A stretch of 64,000 bases of DNA from the NCBI GenBank assembly GCA_050249835.1, contig JBFWPT010000004.1, forward strand, positions 62,001-126,000, read 5' to 3'. The DNA is from Miltoncostaea sp050249835. Lineage in GTDB: Bacteria > Actinomycetota > Thermoleophilia > Miltoncostaeales > Miltoncostaeaceae. Both the position numbers and the translations under genes were made by a program. Below are positions 38,947-46,982 of the stretch, one piece after another (position 1 is the stretch's first letter; every line of letters starts with the position of its first letter). The notes beneath the pieces are model-generated. The model had not been told where the DNA came from. It saw only the letters and a list, made by a program, of their open reading frames with translations, and made no database searches.

Positions 38947-41493
38947 ATGCGCCGCTCGCGTCGTCTCGCCCTCGCCCTCTCGCTGTGCGCCCTCGCCGCG
39001 CCGGCGACCGCGGTGGCCCAGACGACCACCCCGGAGCCCAACGCCCCGGCCGTCCCGGCGCCCAACCAGGCCAAGTCGCCGTTCGCCGCCGACCGGCTGT
39101 CGAGCAAGCCCGCCGGGCTCACGCCGGACAACGTGAACAAGCCCCTGGCGTACCCCGACTCCGCCATCGTCCTCTCCTGGGGCGACGTCCCCGGCGCCGT
39201 CTCCTACTCGGTCGAGATCGCCGACAACCCCGGCTTCAGCCGCGTCGTGTGGAAGTCCGACACGGTCCAGCCGATCGCGGTCCCCGAGATCCTGCTGCCC
39301 GACGGCGCCTACTGGTGGCGCGTGCGGGCGGTGGACCAGGCCGGCACCATCGGCCTCTGGAGCGACGTCGCCCGTGTCGCCAAGACCTGGCCGAACCAGA
39401 TCACCGGCCTCCGCCTCACCGAGACGCCGTCCGGCGGCCCTGTGAGCCACGTGTTCCTGAACCCGTACATGTTCTGGAACCCGGTGCCCGGCGCGGCGAG
39501 CTACGACATCGAGCTCACCCCGGGCGACCAGTTCAACAACGTCGTCTTCTTCGGCAAGAACGTGCACCAGCCGTTCGCCACGCCGGCCGTCGTCGGCGCG
39601 ATCCCCGACGACACCTACTCCTGGCGCGTCCGGGCCCGCGACGCGAACGACAACCCCGGACCCTGGACCGTCGGCTCGACGTTCACCAAGGGCTGGGGCG
39701 GCGCGACCGCGGTCACCCCGGCCGACGGCGCGGTGACCCACGACGTCTTCCTGCAGTGGACCCCCGTCGAGGGCGCCGAGAAGTACCAGGTCCAGGTCAC
39801 GAACCTCGAGCACAACTACGTCGGGCCGGCTCTCAAGATCGACACGACCACGTCGGCCGACGCCTTCGTTCCGACGCTCGCCGAGGTCCGCGCGAAGGGG
39901 ATGGTGTACGGCGCCCACTGGTGGAGGGTCCGGCCGGTGATCGACGGCGTCTACGGCAAGTGGACGCCGGCCCGCCGCTTCACCTGGGCCGCCCCCGCGG
40001 CGACGACGCCCACCGCCCAGCTCACCTCGACCGGCGACACCGACTCGGGCCTGTCCCCGCACCTGCGCTGGACGGCGCCCACGGGGGCGTCGCTCTACCG
40101 GGTCGACATCGCGACCGACCCCCAGTTCAACAACATCCTCGAGAGCGAGATCACGCCCAGCACCTCGTGGGCGTCGCGCACCCCCCTGCCCGACAACCAG
40201 ATCGGCACCGGTTACCACTGGCGCGTCGTCTGGGGCTCGGGCAACGCGGTGGAGACCCCCGACTGGATGGTGGACGAGGACCTGGTCGACACCGGGATGT
40301 TCCGCAAGCAGACCCGCGTGACCCTCGGCCAGCCGGCCAACGGCGGCACCGTCTCCGAGCCGCCGCTCCTCACCTGGGGCGCCGTGCCCGGCATCGCCAA
40401 GTACACCGTCGAGCTGTCCCAGGACGGCAAGTTCGCCGCCAACACGACGCGCACGGCGCGGGTGTTCGGCTACGGCGCCGTTCCGGGCTCCATGGCCGAC
40501 CAGGAGAAGCGCCTCGGCGAGGGCACGTGGTACTGGCGGGCCCGCGCGGTGGACGGCGGCAACGTCGGCACCACCTGGAGCTCCGTCAACGCGTTCACGC
40601 TCACCTCGCCGCGGCCGGCGCAGAAGCTCCCGGCCGACGGGGCCACGGTCGTCTACTCGCCGCAGATCACCTGGGCGCCGGTCTCCGGGGCCGTCGGGTA
40701 CGACGTGCAGGTGGGCATGGACCCGAGCTTCGCGGCGTCCGGCGGGACCGAGGACGTGATGAGCACGTCCCAGACCGCCCTCGTGCCGCCGCGGGCCAAG
40801 ATCACGACGCCCGGCGTCCACTACTGGCGGGTCCGCGCGGACTACGGCGAGGAGATCAAGGGCGCCTGGAGCCCGACGCGCAGCTTCCGCAGCGTGTTCC
40901 CGCCGAGCTTCAACCTCAACTCCATCCCGGCGAAGGTCGACTTCCGCACCCAGGTCGTCGTCTCCGGCCAGCTCAAGAACAACGGCGCCGCCGTCCGCTC
41001 GGCGCGCCTGTACCTCGAGCGCCGCATCTTCCCGAGCGACGAGTACAAGGGCGCCGGCCTCGTCCGCACCAACACGCAGGGCCGCTTCCGCTTCGCGCTG
41101 AAGATGACCCGCTCGGCGGACTACCGCCTGGTGTGGCGCGAGTCGGCGACGAACCCCGAGGGCAAGGCCGCCTTCGGCATCGACGTCCAGCCGCGGGTCA
41201 CCTTCCGCCTGGCGTCCGGGAAGGTCGTGCGCCGCAAGGGCCTGCTCGTGAAGGGCAGCATCTACCCGAAGCGGCCCGCCGTGATCCAGATGCGGACCTC
41301 CGACGGCTGGAAGACGCTGCGCAAGGTCTCCCCGAAGCGCCAGCGCTTCGCGGTCACGGTCTCCACCGCGCGCCTCGACCCGGGCAAGCACCGCCTGCGC
41401 CTCTGGGTGCCCCGTGACGCGCAGCGCCGGTTCACCAACAAGGCCAGCCGCCAGCGCGGCGTCCTCGTCTACGACAGGTTCGTCATCCGCTGA
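38947..41493 (+). CDS. large secreted protein with six fibronectin-III-like repeats
   Basis: 848 residues. Signal peptide (RLALALSLCALAAPATAVAQ) followed by about six FN3-like domains of 85-100 residues, each with a W-x-P-V-x-G-A-x-x-Y strand and a (Y/H)WRVRA-type strand (AYWWRVRAVDQ, TYSWRVRARD, AHWWRVRPV, GYHWRVVWG, WYWRARAV, HYWRVRADY). The last 150 residues form two Ig-like basic modules. Likely a cell-surface adhesin or stalk protein. It lies between pilin and prepilin peptidase and overlaps the latter by one base, so it belongs to the pilus locus. Confidence 0.8.
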   Translation: MRRSRRLALALSLCALAAPATAVAQTTTPEPNAPAVPAPNQAKSPFAADRLSSKPAGLTPDNVNKPLAYPDSAIVLSWGDVPGAVSYSVEIADNPGFSRVVWKSDTVQPIAVPEILLPDGAYWWRVRAVDQAGTIGLWSDVARVAKTWPNQITGLRLTETPSGGPVSHVFLNPYMFWNPVPGAASYDIELTPGDQFNNVVFFGKNVHQPFATPAVVGAIPDDTYSWRVRARDANDNPGPWTVGSTFTKGWGGATAVTPADGAVTHDVFLQWTPVEGAEKYQVQVTNLEHNYVGPALKIDTTTSADAFVPTLAEVRAKGMVYGAHWWRVRPVIDGVYGKWTPARRFTWAAPAATTPTAQLTSTGDTDSGLSPHLRWTAPTGASLYRVDIATDPQFNNILESEITPSTSWASRTPLPDNQIGTGYHWRVVWGSGNAVETPDWMVDEDLVDTGMFRKQTRVTLGQPANGGTVSEPPLLTWGAVPGIAKYTVELSQDGKFAANTTRTARVFGYGAVPGSMADQEKRLGEGTWYWRARAVDGGNVGTTWSSVNAFTLTSPRPAQKLPADGATVVYSPQITWAPVSGAVGYDVQVGMDPSFAASGGTEDVMSTSQTALVPPRAKITTPGVHYWRVRADYGEEIKGAWSPTRSFRSVFPPSFNLNSIPAKVDFRTQVVVSGQLKNNGAAVRSARLYLERRIFPSDEYKGAGLVRTNTQGRFRFALKMTRSADYRLVWRESATNPEGKAAFGIDVQPRVTFRLASGKVVRRKGLLVKGSIYPKRPAVIQMRTSDGWKTLRKVSPKRQRFAVTVSTARLDPGKHRLRLWVPRDAQRRFTNKASRQRGVLVYDRFVIR

Positions 41494-42263
41494 TGCTGCT
41501 CGGCGCCCCCACCGCCTACTGGGCGATCGTCGCCGGCCTGTTCGGCCTCGCCTTCGGCTCGTTCGCGACCGTGGTCGCGTCGCGCTGGCCGGCCGAGCAG
41601 TCGCTCGTGAGCCCGCGCTCGCACTGCACCACGTGCGACCGCACGCTCACGCCGCTGGAGATGGTCCCGGTGCTGTCGTGGCTCGCCCTGCGGGGCCGCT
41701 GCCGCGGCTGCGGCGAGCGGGTGTCGTGGCGCTACCCGGCCATCGAGGCGGCCAGCGGCATCCTCGCCGCGGCGGCCATCATCGGCTTCGGCCCGACATG
41801 GGAGGGCCTCGCCGCCGCGCTGCTCGGCGTCGCCCTCGTGCCGGTGGTGGTGGTCGACCTGGAGCACCGGCTCATCCCGAGCATCATCGTGTTCCCGGCG
41901 TTCCTGCTCGCGCTCGGCGCGACGGTCATGGCCGACCCCTCCCGGTGGTGGGTCCCCGTCGCGGCCGCCCTCGGCGCCTTCGCGTTCTTCTACGTCCTCT
42001 GGTTCCTCTACCCGTCCGGCATGGGGCGCGGCGACGCCAACCTCGCGCTCCTGCTCGGTGCGGTGCTCGGCGCGTCGGTCCTGCCGGCGCTGTTCGTCGC
42101 CTTCGCCCTCGGCGCCACCATCGGCGTCGTGCTGCTGGCGCGCTTCGGCGCGCAGGCCCGGAAGATGGCCGTGCCCTTCGGGCCCTTCCTGGCCGCCGGC
42201 GCCCTCGTGGCGCTGTGGTTCGGTCCCTCGATGATCGGGTGGTACGCCGGCACGCTCGGCTGA
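41493..42263 (+). CDS. pilD: prepilin peptidase / leader peptidase (A24)
   Basis: 256 residues, seven or eight membrane helices. FGSFATVVASRWP at the N-terminus, a four-Cys zinc loop (CTTC and CRGC), and the aspartate protease pair: Asp in VVVVDLEHRLIP and Asp in SGMGRGDANLALL. It cuts prepilin leaders and methylates the new N-terminus (the N-terminal domain with the Cys loop is present). ATG overlaps the upstream stop (TGATG). Confidence 0.93.
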   Translation: MLLGAPTAYWAIVAGLFGLAFGSFATVVASRWPAEQSLVSPRSHCTTCDRTLTPLEMVPVLSWLALRGRCRGCGERVSWRYPAIEAASGILAAAAIIGFGPTWEGLAAALLGVALVPVVVVDLEHRLIPSIIVFPAFLLALGATVMADPSRWWVPVAAALGAFAFFYVLWFLYPSGMGRGDANLALLLGAVLGASVLPALFVAFALGATIGVVLLARFGAQARKMAVPFGPFLAAGALVALWFGPSMIGWYAGTLG

Positions 42264-42304
42264 CCTCCCCGCCTCCTGCCCCTCAGACACGGACGTCACA
42301 GACC

Positions 42305-43378
42305 ATGAGCACCGTCGTTGCCCTCGACATCGGCTCCAGCGCCATCGCCGGGGTCGAGCTCAAGACCGCACGCGAGCGGGTCACGCTCGCCAAGGCGGCC
42401 GTCGAGCCACTCCCGCCCGGCCTCGTCCACGACGGCGAGATCGTGCGCCCGGACGAGCTCGCCGGCGAGATCAAGCGCTTCTGGCGCACGGCCCGGTTCT
42501 CGGGCAAGCGCGTGCGCCTCGGCGTCGCGAACCAGCGCGTGGTGGTGCGCACCATCGAGCTGCCCGCGCTGGACGACGCCCGGGAGCGCCGCGCCGCGGT
42601 GGAGTTCGAGGCGGCCGAGCAGATCCCGATCCCGCCCGACCAGACGGTGGTCGACTCCCAGCCGGTGCTCCGCTTCAGCAACGAGGCGGGCGACCGGGAG
42701 CGGCACGTCGTCGTCGCCGCCCACCGGGACATGGTGGAGGGCCTCGTGGCCACGGTGAAGCAGGCGGGCCTGCAGCCGGTCGGCATCGACCTGGAGGCGT
42801 TCGCGATCCTGCGGGCGCTGCTGCCGCCGCCGCACGTCATCGACGAGGGCTCGGCCGACACACGCGCCGTGGCCGTCTGCCACGTCGGGGCCGAGGTCAC
42901 CAACATGATCGTCGCGGTCGACCGGCGCTGCCACTTCACGCGCCTCGTCGGCTTCGGCGGCAGCCACCTCACGAAGGCCGTCTCGGATCGCACCGGCCTG
43001 CCGGCCGACGAGTCCGAGGCCGTCAAGACGGCGTGCGGCCTGCTCGGCGACCCGCTCGACGGGTGGGACGCCGACACCGTCGCGGAGGTGCGGCACGCCC
43101 TGGCGCTCGGCGCCCGGCCGCTCGTCCGCGAGATCAGCCGCTCGCTCGACTACTACCGCTCGCAGGCCTTTGCCCGGCCGATCGAGAAGCTCGTGATCTC
43201 GGGCGGCACGTCGCTCTGCTCCGGCATCGACCGCTACCTCCAGCAGGGCCTCGGCCTGCCGGTGGAGGTCGGCGACCCGCGGATGCAGCTGGACGACAGC
43301 GGATCCCTCGACCCCGACGTCGCGGCCCGCGCCGCGGTCGCGCTCGGGCTGGCGCTGGACGCGCCGGAGCGGTCATGA
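42305..43378 (+). CDS. pilM: type IV pilus assembly protein PilM
   Basis: 357 residues, actin/FtsA-like ATPase fold: VVALDIGSSAIAGVEL (phosphate-1), VAVCHVGAEVTNMIV (phosphate-2) and LVISGGTSLCSGIDRYL (adenosine motif), with VEFEAAEQIPIPPDQTVVD as the PilM-specific part. A cytoplasmic ring protein that binds the N-terminus of PilN. First of four overlapping genes; ATGA overlap with pilN. Confidence 0.9.
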   Translation: MSTVVALDIGSSAIAGVELKTARERVTLAKAAVEPLPPGLVHDGEIVRPDELAGEIKRFWRTARFSGKRVRLGVANQRVVVRTIELPALDDARERRAAVEFEAAEQIPIPPDQTVVDSQPVLRFSNEAGDRERHVVVAAHRDMVEGLVATVKQAGLQPVGIDLEAFAILRALLPPPHVIDEGSADTRAVAVCHVGAEVTNMIVAVDRRCHFTRLVGFGGSHLTKAVSDRTGLPADESEAVKTACGLLGDPLDGWDADTVAEVRHALALGARPLVREISRSLDYYRSQAFARPIEKLVISGGTSLCSGIDRYLQQGLGLPVEVGDPRMQLDDSGSLDPDVAARAAVALGLALDAPERS

Positions 43379-44058
43379 AGGCGGTCAACCTCCTTCCGCA
43401 GACCAGCCGCCGGCGGCCCGCGGGCTTCAAGGGCGCCAAGGCGCCGCTCGCCATCGCCGGCGCGGTCGTCGTCCTCGGCGGCGTCGGCTACTGGGGCTAC
43501 TCGCTCAACGCCGACGTGGACCAGGCCAAGCAGGACGTGGCCGCCGCGACCATCGAGCGGGACGACCTCCGGAGCCAGCTCGGCGCCTTCCAGGCGGCGC
43601 AGGCCCGCGACGCGGCCCAGTCGGTCCGCCGCGGCGCCGTCGTCGGCCTGGTCGCCGGCCGGGTGAACTGGGAGCGCCTGGTGCGCGACCTGTCCGCCGT
43701 CATGCCGCGCGATGTCTGGCTCACCAACCTGAAGGGCGAGACCGACATCGCGTCCGCGGCCGTCCCGGTCGCGGCGGCGACGACCCCGACCCTCAACGAC
43801 TCGTCCGCCCCCCGCGGCATCCACCTGGACGGCTTCGCCTACACGCAGAGCCAGGTGGCCCTGCTGATGGCCCGCGCCGCCGCGGTGCCCGGGCTCGGCG
43901 AGCCGCGCCTCGCGAGCAGCGAGGTGCAGGCCCGCGGGGACGAGGAGGTCATCCACTTCATCATCGACATCCCCATCGACCAGCGCGCCCAGGACCGGCC
44001 GACGCTCACCCCGGTGAACGGCTCGGCGGCGACGGGCGCCACCGGAGTCACGCCATGA
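43375..44058 (+). CDS. pilN: type IV pilus assembly protein PilN
   Basis: 227 residues. It starts MKAVNLLPQTSRRR, the conserved (I)NLLP motif that docks on PilM, then one membrane helix (APLAIAGAVVVLGGVGYWGY), a coiled coil (about 45-85) and a ferredoxin-like PilN domain. Dimerises with PilO. ATGA overlaps at both ends. Confidence 0.88.
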   Translation: MKAVNLLPQTSRRRPAGFKGAKAPLAIAGAVVVLGGVGYWGYSLNADVDQAKQDVAAATIERDDLRSQLGAFQAAQARDAAQSVRRGAVVGLVAGRVNWERLVRDLSAVMPRDVWLTNLKGETDIASAAVPVAAATTPTLNDSSAPRGIHLDGFAYTQSQVALLMARAAAVPGLGEPRLASSEVQARGDEEVIHFIIDIPIDQRAQDRPTLTPVNGSAATGATGVTP

Positions 44059-44834
44059 AGCTGACGAAGCGCGACACCATGCTCCTGGCGATCATCGGGA
44101 TCATCGCCGTCCTCGGCGGCGCCTACTGGTTCGTCGTGAAGCCGGCGAAGGCCGAGCTCTCGACCCAGCAGGACCAGCTCGCACAGGTCCAGAGCGAATC
44201 CGCGGACCTGCGCGACACGCTGACCCGGATGTCCGGCACCACCCAGGGCGAGGCCCAGCGGGTGGCCGAGCGGCTCCGGCTCGCGAAGGCCCTCCCCGAG
44301 ACGACCGAGACCCCGGGCGTGGTGGTCCAGCTCCAGCGGCTGGCCGACCGGGCGAACGTCGAGCTGACCTCCATCAAGACCAACAACTACAGCGACTACG
44401 GGACGATCCGCGGCACCGAGTTCGAGGTGCGGATCACCGGCCGGTTCTTCGACGTGGACGACTTCCTCTACCGCCTGCACCGGCAGGTCGCGGTGGACGC
44501 GAAGGACCGCCCGATCGTCGGCGGCCGCCTGTTCGCCACCACCTCGGTGGACCTGACCCTCGGTCAGGACGGCGGCACGGGCTCCGGCCTGGCCGACGAG
44601 GACTCGGTGGTCGGCACGATCAAGGTGGTCGCGTTCTCGAGCGTGCCCGCCGGCGCGTCGGCCGCGGCCGCGCCCGCCACGAGCGCTCCCGGGACGGCCG
44701 TCGCCGCGCCCGCCACCCCGACGGCCTCGGCCGGCGGGGGCACCGTCAACGAGCCCAGCACGGGCGCCACCCCGCCTGCGGGCGGTGGGGGCGGCCAGGC
44801 GACGGCCACTCCGAGCCCCGGGGGTACCCAGTGA
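44055..44834 (+). CDS. pilO: type IV pilus assembly protein PilO
   Basis: 259 residues: one N-terminal helix (TMLLAIIGIIAVLGGAYWFV), a coiled coil (LSTQQDQLAQVQSESADLRD), a ferredoxin-like domain to about residue 200 (FEVRITGRFFDVDDFLYRLH), then an Ala/Pro/Thr/Gly-rich tail of about 60 residues that is unusual for PilO and may span the cell wall. Confidence 0.87.
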   Translation: MKLTKRDTMLLAIIGIIAVLGGAYWFVVKPAKAELSTQQDQLAQVQSESADLRDTLTRMSGTTQGEAQRVAERLRLAKALPETTETPGVVVQLQRLADRANVELTSIKTNNYSDYGTIRGTEFEVRITGRFFDVDDFLYRLHRQVAVDAKDRPIVGGRLFATTSVDLTLGQDGGTGSGLADEDSVVGTIKVVAFSSVPAGASAAAAPATSAPGTAVAAPATPTASAGGGTVNEPSTGATPPAGGGGGQATATPSPGGTQ

Positions 44835-45526
44835 TCCGCCGCCGTCATCTCACCGTGGCCGCCGCGGCGGCGGCCTCGGCCCTCCTGCTCGCCGGCTGCG
44901 GCGGCGGGGGCGGTGGAGGCGGCGACGAGCAGGGCGACCTGCCCGCCGCGGACTCCGCCATCCCCGTCGCGAGCGGGGTCGCCCCCCAGGACTCGGCGCT
45001 CCAGGCGATCGCCGCCCTGGGCACCCCCGGCCCGGTCGACGCGACCGGCTCCGGGCAGACCCTGTCCGGCTTCGACACCTTCGGGACGCCGCACGACGCC
45101 TTCGAGCAGCAGGTCGACACCCAGCAGGGCGGGGACGAGCCGGGCACGGCGCCGGCCATCCCGGCCGACACGCCGATCAACGGCGACCCGCTCGTTGCCG
45201 TCCCGGCCGCGCCGGCGACGCCCGACCCGACGACCACCGACCCGGGCGCCGGGGCCGAGGTGCAGAACCCGATCGCCCTGGAGGCCGACTTCGACATCTC
45301 CGGCGAGCCCGTCGTGGCCCGCGAGGGCGACGCCATCCCGCCGGACACGCAGCAGTTCATCGTCCAGTCGATGACGCAGACGAGCGTCACCCTGGAGCTG
45401 AGCGGCGGCCTCCTGCCCGATGGCACCGACACCGTCGAGCTGGAGGAGGGCGAGTCGATCACCCTCTACAACGCCACCGCCCAGCGGAGCTACAAGATCA
45501 AGCTGGTGGACGTCCGGAGGGTCTGA
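44831..45526 (+). CDS. lipoprotein in the PilP position
   Basis: 231 residues. Lipobox LLLAGC after a basic signal (RRRHLTVAAAAAASALLLAG), a disordered Gly/Pro/Thr/Asp-rich stretch (25-150), then a compact beta-rich C-terminal domain (about 160-231). Gene order pilM-N-O-lipoprotein copies Gram-negative pilMNOP, where PilP has the same lipobox, long linker and small beta domain that contacts the secretin. No secretin gene is seen. GTG overlaps the pilO stop. Confidence 0.65.
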   Translation: MIRRRHLTVAAAAAASALLLAGCGGGGGGGGDEQGDLPAADSAIPVASGVAPQDSALQAIAALGTPGPVDATGSGQTLSGFDTFGTPHDAFEQQVDTQQGGDEPGTAPAIPADTPINGDPLVAVPAAPATPDPTTTDPGAGAEVQNPIALEADFDISGEPVVAREGDAIPPDTQQFIVQSMTQTSVTLELSGGLLPDGTDTVELEEGESITLYNATAQRSYKIKLVDVRRV

Positions 45527-45585
45527 CCCCCCGGGAGCCGCCCCCCGCTCCGGGGTCCTGGCTCTGCCCGCACGATCACGGCACA

Positions 45586-45613
45586 CGAGGCCGGCCCCCC
45601 GGGGCCGGCCTCG
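45586..45613 (+). terminator. terminator of the pilus operon
   Basis: A 13-bp perfect stem (45586-45598 with 45601-45613) and a 2-nt loop, 60 bp after the last stop. Confidence 0.75.
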
Positions 45614-45639
45614 CCCGTTCCAGCGCCCGCCCCCGCCGC

Positions 45640-45778
45640 GAGCGGGCGCGCCACTCTCAGTGCCCCGATGTTTCACTTGGACCCTGACGGGGGTTCCAAC
45701 CGCGACATCTCCGCACCCGGAGGGCGCCGCCGGATCCGGCGAGGCGGGCGCCACCCGGGACTCAGACGGCTGGACGCC
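45640..45778 (+). repeat. intergenic repeat, copy 1 (139 bp)
   Basis: Begins GAGCGGGCGCGCCACTCT, contains TTTCACTTGGACC, nine bases, GTTCCAACCGCGAC, then CGCCGGATCCGGCG palindrome, and ends GGACGCC. Directly followed by copy 2. Confidence 0.85.
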
Positions 45779-45921
45779 GAGCGGGCGCGCCACTCTCGGT
45801 GCCTCCATGTTCCACTTGGACCCTGACGGAGGTTCCAACCGCGACATCCCCCCACCCGGAGGGGCGCCGCCGGATCCGGCGGGGGCGGGCGCCACCCGGG
45901 ACTAAAGACGGCCTGGACGCC
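45779..45921 (+). repeat. intergenic repeat, copy 2 (143 bp)
   Basis: Nearly identical to copy 1, differing by scattered substitutions and a few single-base indels; core TTCCACTTGGACC-N9-GTTCCAACCGCGAC. Confidence 0.85.
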
Positions 45922-45999
45922 GAGCACGGGAGGGGCGACGGGGAGGTGGCTGGCCCGAGAGGGCCGACCTCGCCGGCTGCGGGCGCCCGCCTGCCCTTG

Positions 46000-46129
46000 G
46001 AGCCGGCGCGCCACTCTCGGTGCCCCCACGTTCCACTTGGAACCGGATGGGGGTTCCAACCGCGACATCCCCGCAGGACGATGGGCGCCGCCGGAACCGG
46101 CGGCGCGGACCTCAGTCCGGCTGGACCCC
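46000..46129 (+). repeat. intergenic repeat, copy 3 (about 130 bp)
   Basis: Separated from copy 2 by 78 bp of unrelated sequence; more diverged in its right half. Its core TTCCACTTGGAACC also makes a perfect GTTCCA/TGGAAC hairpin. Its right end runs into the MscS gene and supplies the last codons (GVQPD and stop). Confidence 0.75.
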
Positions 46130-46921
46130 GACCAGGGGAGGGGCCACGAGGAGATGACCGGCGCGGGTGGCGACGGCGTCGGCGAGCCAGGTGACCGCCT
46201 CCTCGCGGGCCGCGTCGCAGTCGACGACCGCGATGATGCGGGTGATGTCGTCCTCGCCCTCGCGGCGGACGATGCGGGGCGGGGACCGCCACGGCCCGCC
46301 GGCGCCCGCCAGGGAGGCGCTCAGCTCGTAGACGATCGCGTGGACGCGGTCGGGGTCGCGGGTGAGGATCTCCATCCGCAGGGGGCGCTGGGCTCCGGGG
46401 ATCGTCCGGACTCCTGTGATGACCCCGTTGGGGACGATCATGCGCTCCCCGTTCGGCCCGCCGAGGACCGTGGTGCGCAGCCCGACGGACACGACGGCCC
46501 CGGTGTAGCCGCTCGGCTCCAGGCGGATCGTGTCGCCGACGCCGTACTGGTCCTCGAAGAGGATGAAGAAGCCAGCGATGATGTCGACCAGCAGCCGCTG
46601 GGAGGCGAAGCCGACCAGGACGACCACGAGGGCGCTGCCCCCGATCGCCGCGAAGCCGCCGCCGCCGGCGAGGGCCGTGATGATCGCGATCGCCGCGGCG
46701 ACGAGGACGAGGTAGCGGAGCCCGGTCGCCAGGGCCGTCAGCGCCGTCTGCCGCTGCCGCTGGCGCGCGTCGTCGTCGCTGCCCATGCGGCGCGACCACC
46801 GCGGGATGGCCCAGGCGATGAGCCACAGGAGGAGGGCCGCGACGCCGATGATGATCCCGACCCACACGAGCCGGGCGGGCCATCCGGACAGCCCGAAGAT
46901 GGTGAGGGGGGCGAGCTGCAT
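46112..46921 (-). CDS. MscS-family mechanosensitive channel, small form
   Basis: 269 residues. Membrane helices (LVWVGIIIGVAALLLWLIAW and two more), the pore helix and beta domain (FASQRLLVDIIAGFFILFED, YGVGDTIRLEPSGYTGAVV) and a C-terminal alpha/beta domain. Distinct from the channel at 22759. ATG at 46921 rather than 46939 because TAGAAT ends 7 bp before it. The C-terminal codons lie in the third copy of the intergenic repeat. Confidence 0.88.
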   Translation of the reverse strand: MQLAPLTIFGLSGWPARLVWVGIIIGVAALLLWLIAWAIPRWSRRMGSDDDARQRQRQTALTALATGLRYLVLVAAAIAIITALAGGGGFAAIGGSALVVVLVGFASQRLLVDIIAGFFILFEDQYGVGDTIRLEPSGYTGAVVSVGLRTTVLGGPNGERMIVPNGVITGVRTIPGAQRPLRMEILTRDPDRVHAIVYELSASLAGAGGPWRSPPRIVRREGEDDITRIIAVVDCDAAREEAVTWLADAVATRAGHLLVAPPLVGVQPD

Positions 46922-46928
46922 CGCCGCG

Positions 46929-46934
46929 ATTCTA
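46929..46934 (-). promoter_or_regulatory. leaderless-type -10 box TAGAAT
   Basis: Ends 7 bp before the ATG at 46921; divergent from the box at 46971. Confidence 0.6.
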
Positions 46935-46970
46935 GGCACGGGGATGAACCGGGCGGGCAGGCGGCTCCGT

Positions 46971-46976
46971 TAGGGT
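46971..46976 (+). promoter_or_regulatory. leaderless-type -10 box TAGGGT
   Basis: Ends 6 bp before the GTG at 46983 of the NhaA-DsbA fusion. Confidence 0.55.
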
Positions 46977-46982
46977 CGCCCG

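Noticed and set aside
45640..45921. Small ORFs beginning MFHLDPDGGSNRD in the repeats
   Set aside because: They arise because the DNA repeats; frames are broken differently in each copy and no ribosome site is present.
45640..46129. CRISPR array
   Set aside because: Units are 130-143 bp and imperfect, with no short uniform spacers and no cas genes.
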